A DNA stretch of 64,000 bases from PALSA-350 sp963834445 (GTDB lineage Bacteria; Acidobacteriota; Terriglobia; Terriglobales; Acidobacteriaceae), in NCBI GenBank assembly GCA_963834445.1, contig CAWIBU010000001.1, forward strand, positions 310,001 through 374,000. The letters are read 5' to 3'. Below the pieces are notes generated by a model. The model did not search any database. It was not told the DNA's origin and saw only the letters and a list, made by a program, of their open reading frames with translations. This document shows, piece by piece, positions 61,971-64,000 of this stretch. Every line of letters begins with the position of its first letter. The first letter of the stretch is position 1. Position numbers and translations under genes: made by a program.

Positions 61971-64000
61971 CTATTCGTAGCGAAGAGCTTCCGCAGGATG
62001 TACACGAGTTGCCCCGTAGGCAGGCAGCAGGCAGGCGAAGAATGTGCACAAACCAAGAAGCGCGATTACAAACAGCAAAGCCGGCGTTCCGGCAGGCTCA
62101 CTCTTCATCCAGACGCTCAGCATTTTGCGGAATAGCAGGTCAATGACCACGCCTGAGACGATACCCGCGGCAGCACTCAGGAACCCGACCCGGGCCGCCG
62201 CCCAGATTACATGGCGCCTGGTCGCGCCAAGTGCCACACGGACACCAAATTCCGTAGTCCTTTGGCTGACGCTGTACGACACAACGCTGAACAGCCCTAC
62301 GGCGGCTAGAGCAAGAGCCATCCCAGAGAAAACGCCGAAAAGAATGGAGAACAGCCGTTGCCGGGCCCACTGCGGATCGTTCGCCAAAGTTTCTTCAAGG
62401 GTGGAGGCACCCATCGAAATTTGCTGGTCAGGAGCTATCGATGCTACCGCTACCTGTAAGGCGTGCAGGTAGGTGAGCGGATGGGCTTGGGTACGGATGT
62501 TGAATTGCGCATAGGGCACCAGCATTGTGGTGTAAGGCACGTAGACAGCGGGTAAGACGGGATGGTCGAGCCCATTGTTGGGCACGTCCCCCACCACGCC
62601 GACGATTGTCCGCCACCCCGCACTGTCAGACGAAGCTGCAATGAGATCTGCATGGGATACCAGACCCGGCAAGCGGATCCGCAGGCCCACAGGGACGCCC
62701 TGAGGTGTGTAACGCTCGACGAACGCCTGGTTGACAACTGCCAGTCCGTCGCCACGCTGGTTCTCGGTCCGATCCCAGATTCGGCCATCGCGCAGCGGTA
62801 TGCGCAGGGTCGAGAAGTAGTTTTGGCCGACCTCCATGACGCGAGCATTCTCTTCGTGGCTGGAGGTTCGCCGAAAGGTTTCAAACTTTTGCTCTATGCC
62901 GCCGTAAGGAGGATAGACATCGATGCTGATGGCGACGGACAAAACGCCCGGTACCGAACTCATCTTCTTTCCAATTTGCTCGAAATAGGCGGTTCGTCCT
63001 TCCCTGGAGCCAATCGCGCCCCACTTGGCAGGATCGTTCCAATGGGTCATGATGCCGGCGTTCAGTACGTTCTGCGGATCATAGCCAAGAGGAACATGCA
63101 CGACATGCAGGAAGGCCGCAACAGCAGTCGCCCCGGTAGCCGTGAGCAGCAAGGTGAGCATTGTCTGGCCGGCAATCAGGGTGTTCATGCCTCCAGTTCC
63201 GTATCGTCCCACGATGCGCGGAAGGGTGCGCTGTATAACCGGTGCGAGGTCGAATTGAGAAACTCGCAGCGCGGGCACAAGCCCAAACAGGAGGCTGCTG
63301 GCGCAAGCGAGAGCCACCGAGAAAGCGAGAACAGTTGGGTTGATCCCGATGACCGATTCGGCAGGAAAGGAGTGCGGCGACAACCTGACCGGAAGTCGAG
63401 CAAGCAAGGCGGAAAAAGCGACACCGAGCACCATCCCCGCAAATGAAATGACAACTGATTCCACGAGCAACTGGCGGACGATCCTCCACCTTGTCGCGCC
63501 GAGGGCACTTCGCACCGCAAGCTCGTGCTGGCGGGCTGTTCCGCGGGCCAGCAAAAGGATGGAGCAATTTGCGCAGCCAATCAGCAGCAGGATAACTACG
63601 CCTGCAAGCAAAAGAAGCAGGGTTGCACCCAACGATTGCCGGTAAGGGACAACGATGGGCTGAAGCTTCAGATGAAACTGCTGTGGGAAATGCGCCGGGG
63701 TTTCTTTCGCAAACTGCCGGACAATCGCGCCCAGCTCCGCGTCGGCTGACGCAAGGCTCACGCCGGGCCTGAGTTTGATCCACGGAGTATATGGCCACTC
63801 AACGGGAGGGCTTACTGTGTCATGGAGAAGGCTGCGCGGCAGATAAACGTCCCCCACCCCCAGGGTGTCGTTGAAGGCGAAGGCGCGAGGCATGACACCC
63901 GCCACGGTGTAGTGAACATGATCAATTTCGAGGGCACGGCCAACGACGAAACGATCCGCCTGGAAGTGACGCAGCCAGAAGCCGTAGTTGAGAACAACGA
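61971..64000 (-). CDS. FtsX/MacB-type permease (acidobacterial duplicated orphan permease type), 5' end beyond window
   Basis: The frame is open through base 64000, so the N-terminus and first membrane segment are missing. The visible part starts in the MacB periplasmic core domain (VVLNYGFWLRHFQADRFVVGRALEID, then VAGVMPRAFAF). Next come FtsX-like membrane segments around LLLLAGVVILLLIGCANCSILLLARGTARQHELAVRSALGATR, a second periplasmic domain, and a second FtsX module ending SFVVIDLLFRK...GATRVHPAEALRYE. Two FtsX modules in one chain, with no ATPase, match the orphan permease family of Acidobacteriota. Function likely export or envelope-linked; substrate unknown. Confidence 0.88.
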   Translation of the reverse strand, partial: VVLNYGFWLRHFQADRFVVGRALEIDHVHYTVAGVMPRAFAFNDTLGVGDVYLPRSLLHDTVSPPVEWPYTPWIKLRPGVSLASADAELGAIVRQFAKETPAHFPQQFHLKLQPIVVPYRQSLGATLLLLLAGVVILLLIGCANCSILLLARGTARQHELAVRSALGATRWRIVRQLLVESVVISFAGMVLGVAFSALLARLPVRLSPHSFPAESVIGINPTVLAFSVALACASSLLFGLVPALRVSQFDLAPVIQRTLPRIVGRYGTGGMNTLIAGQTMLTLLLTATGATAVAAFLHVVHVPLGYDPQNVLNAGIMTHWNDPAKWGAIGSREGRTAYFEQIGKKMSSVPGVLSVAISIDVYPPYGGIEQKFETFRRTSSHEENARVMEVGQNYFSTLRIPLRDGRIWDRTENQRGDGLAVVNQAFVERYTPQGVPVGLRIRLPGLVSHADLIAASSDSAGWRTIVGVVGDVPNNGLDHPVLPAVYVPYTTMLVPYAQFNIRTQAHPLTYLHALQVAVASIAPDQQISMGASTLEETLANDPQWARQRLFSILFGVFSGMALALAAVGLFSVVSYSVSQRTTEFGVRVALGATRRHVIWAAARVGFLSAAAGIVSGVVIDLLFRKMLSVWMKSEPAGTPALLFVIALLGLCTFFACLLPAYGATRVHPAEALRYE

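Overview
The window looks like chromosome from a soil-type Acidobacteriota, probably class Terriglobia. The base composition is moderately GC-rich. It carries several families typical of that phylum: two secreted von Willebrand factor A proteins of the acidobacterial VWFA-related type, an orphan FtsX/MacB-type permease of the acidobacterial duplicated orphan permease type, a bactofilin, a membrane Ser/Thr kinase with large C-terminal extensions, many Tat-signal sugar enzymes and many short palindromic intergenic repeats. This placement is inferred from gene content; no rRNA or tRNA gene was seen.

Layout. 1-6.5 kb: an edge-truncated secreted FG-GAP-type protein, then pepQ-accB-accC-thiE on the minus strand (peptidase, two acetyl-CoA carboxylase subunits, thiamine-phosphate synthase), divergent from a DAHP synthase. 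6.5-11.5 kb: a YVTN-propeller lipoprotein, a dense repeat island, a YihY membrane protein, a cold-shock protein, queG, a DUF302 protein and a small membrane protein. 11.5-19 kb: a VWFA protein, a UDP-glucuronate-epimerase-like enzyme with a polyprenyl-phosphate sugar transferase, an atypical OmpR-type regulator, then on the plus strand a 49-residue exported peptide, a 7-TM protein and a coupled membrane-anchored protein, and an XRE regulator. 19.7-25.2 kb: an Ig-like/PQQ-propeller lipoprotein, htpG and a secreted unknown. 25.2-32 kb (minus): lepB, bactofilin, an M28 carboxypeptidase, a GNAT, a second VWFA protein and an outer-membrane-barrel-like protein. 32-42 kb: repeats, a Tat-exported Gfo/Idh/MocA oxidoreductase with a TIM-barrel epimerase, a kinase/FGE-like/alpha-beta-hydrolase fusion, a hexulose-phosphate-synthase-like enzyme, DUF1349, and a Tat-exported RidA with a Tat-exported PLP enzyme. 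42-43.8 kb: a methyltransferase divergent from its probable MmyB-type regulator.

44.4-57.2 kb is one exopolysaccharide gene cluster, all on the plus strand: a specialised NusG paralogue, chain-length determinant, flippase, probable polymerase, two methyltransferases, three glycosyltransferase genes (one with two catalytic domains) and two sugar-nucleotide epimerases. It has no initiating transferase of its own; the WbaP-like enzyme at 13.8-15.3 kb could supply that step. 57.5-64 kb (minus): a large secreted PQQ-propeller protein, a conserved-looking membrane protein interrupted by an in-frame TAA, and an edge-truncated ABC-type permease.

The best candidates for something undescribed are the Tat-exported RidA/PLP pair (40.1-42.0 kb), the small exported peptide with the 7-TM protein and operator-like repeats (16.2-18.2 kb), the kinase/FGE/hydrolase fusion (35.5-38.6 kb) and the in-frame stop at 61106-61108. 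All coordinates, starts and motifs were read by eye; no similarity search was run.
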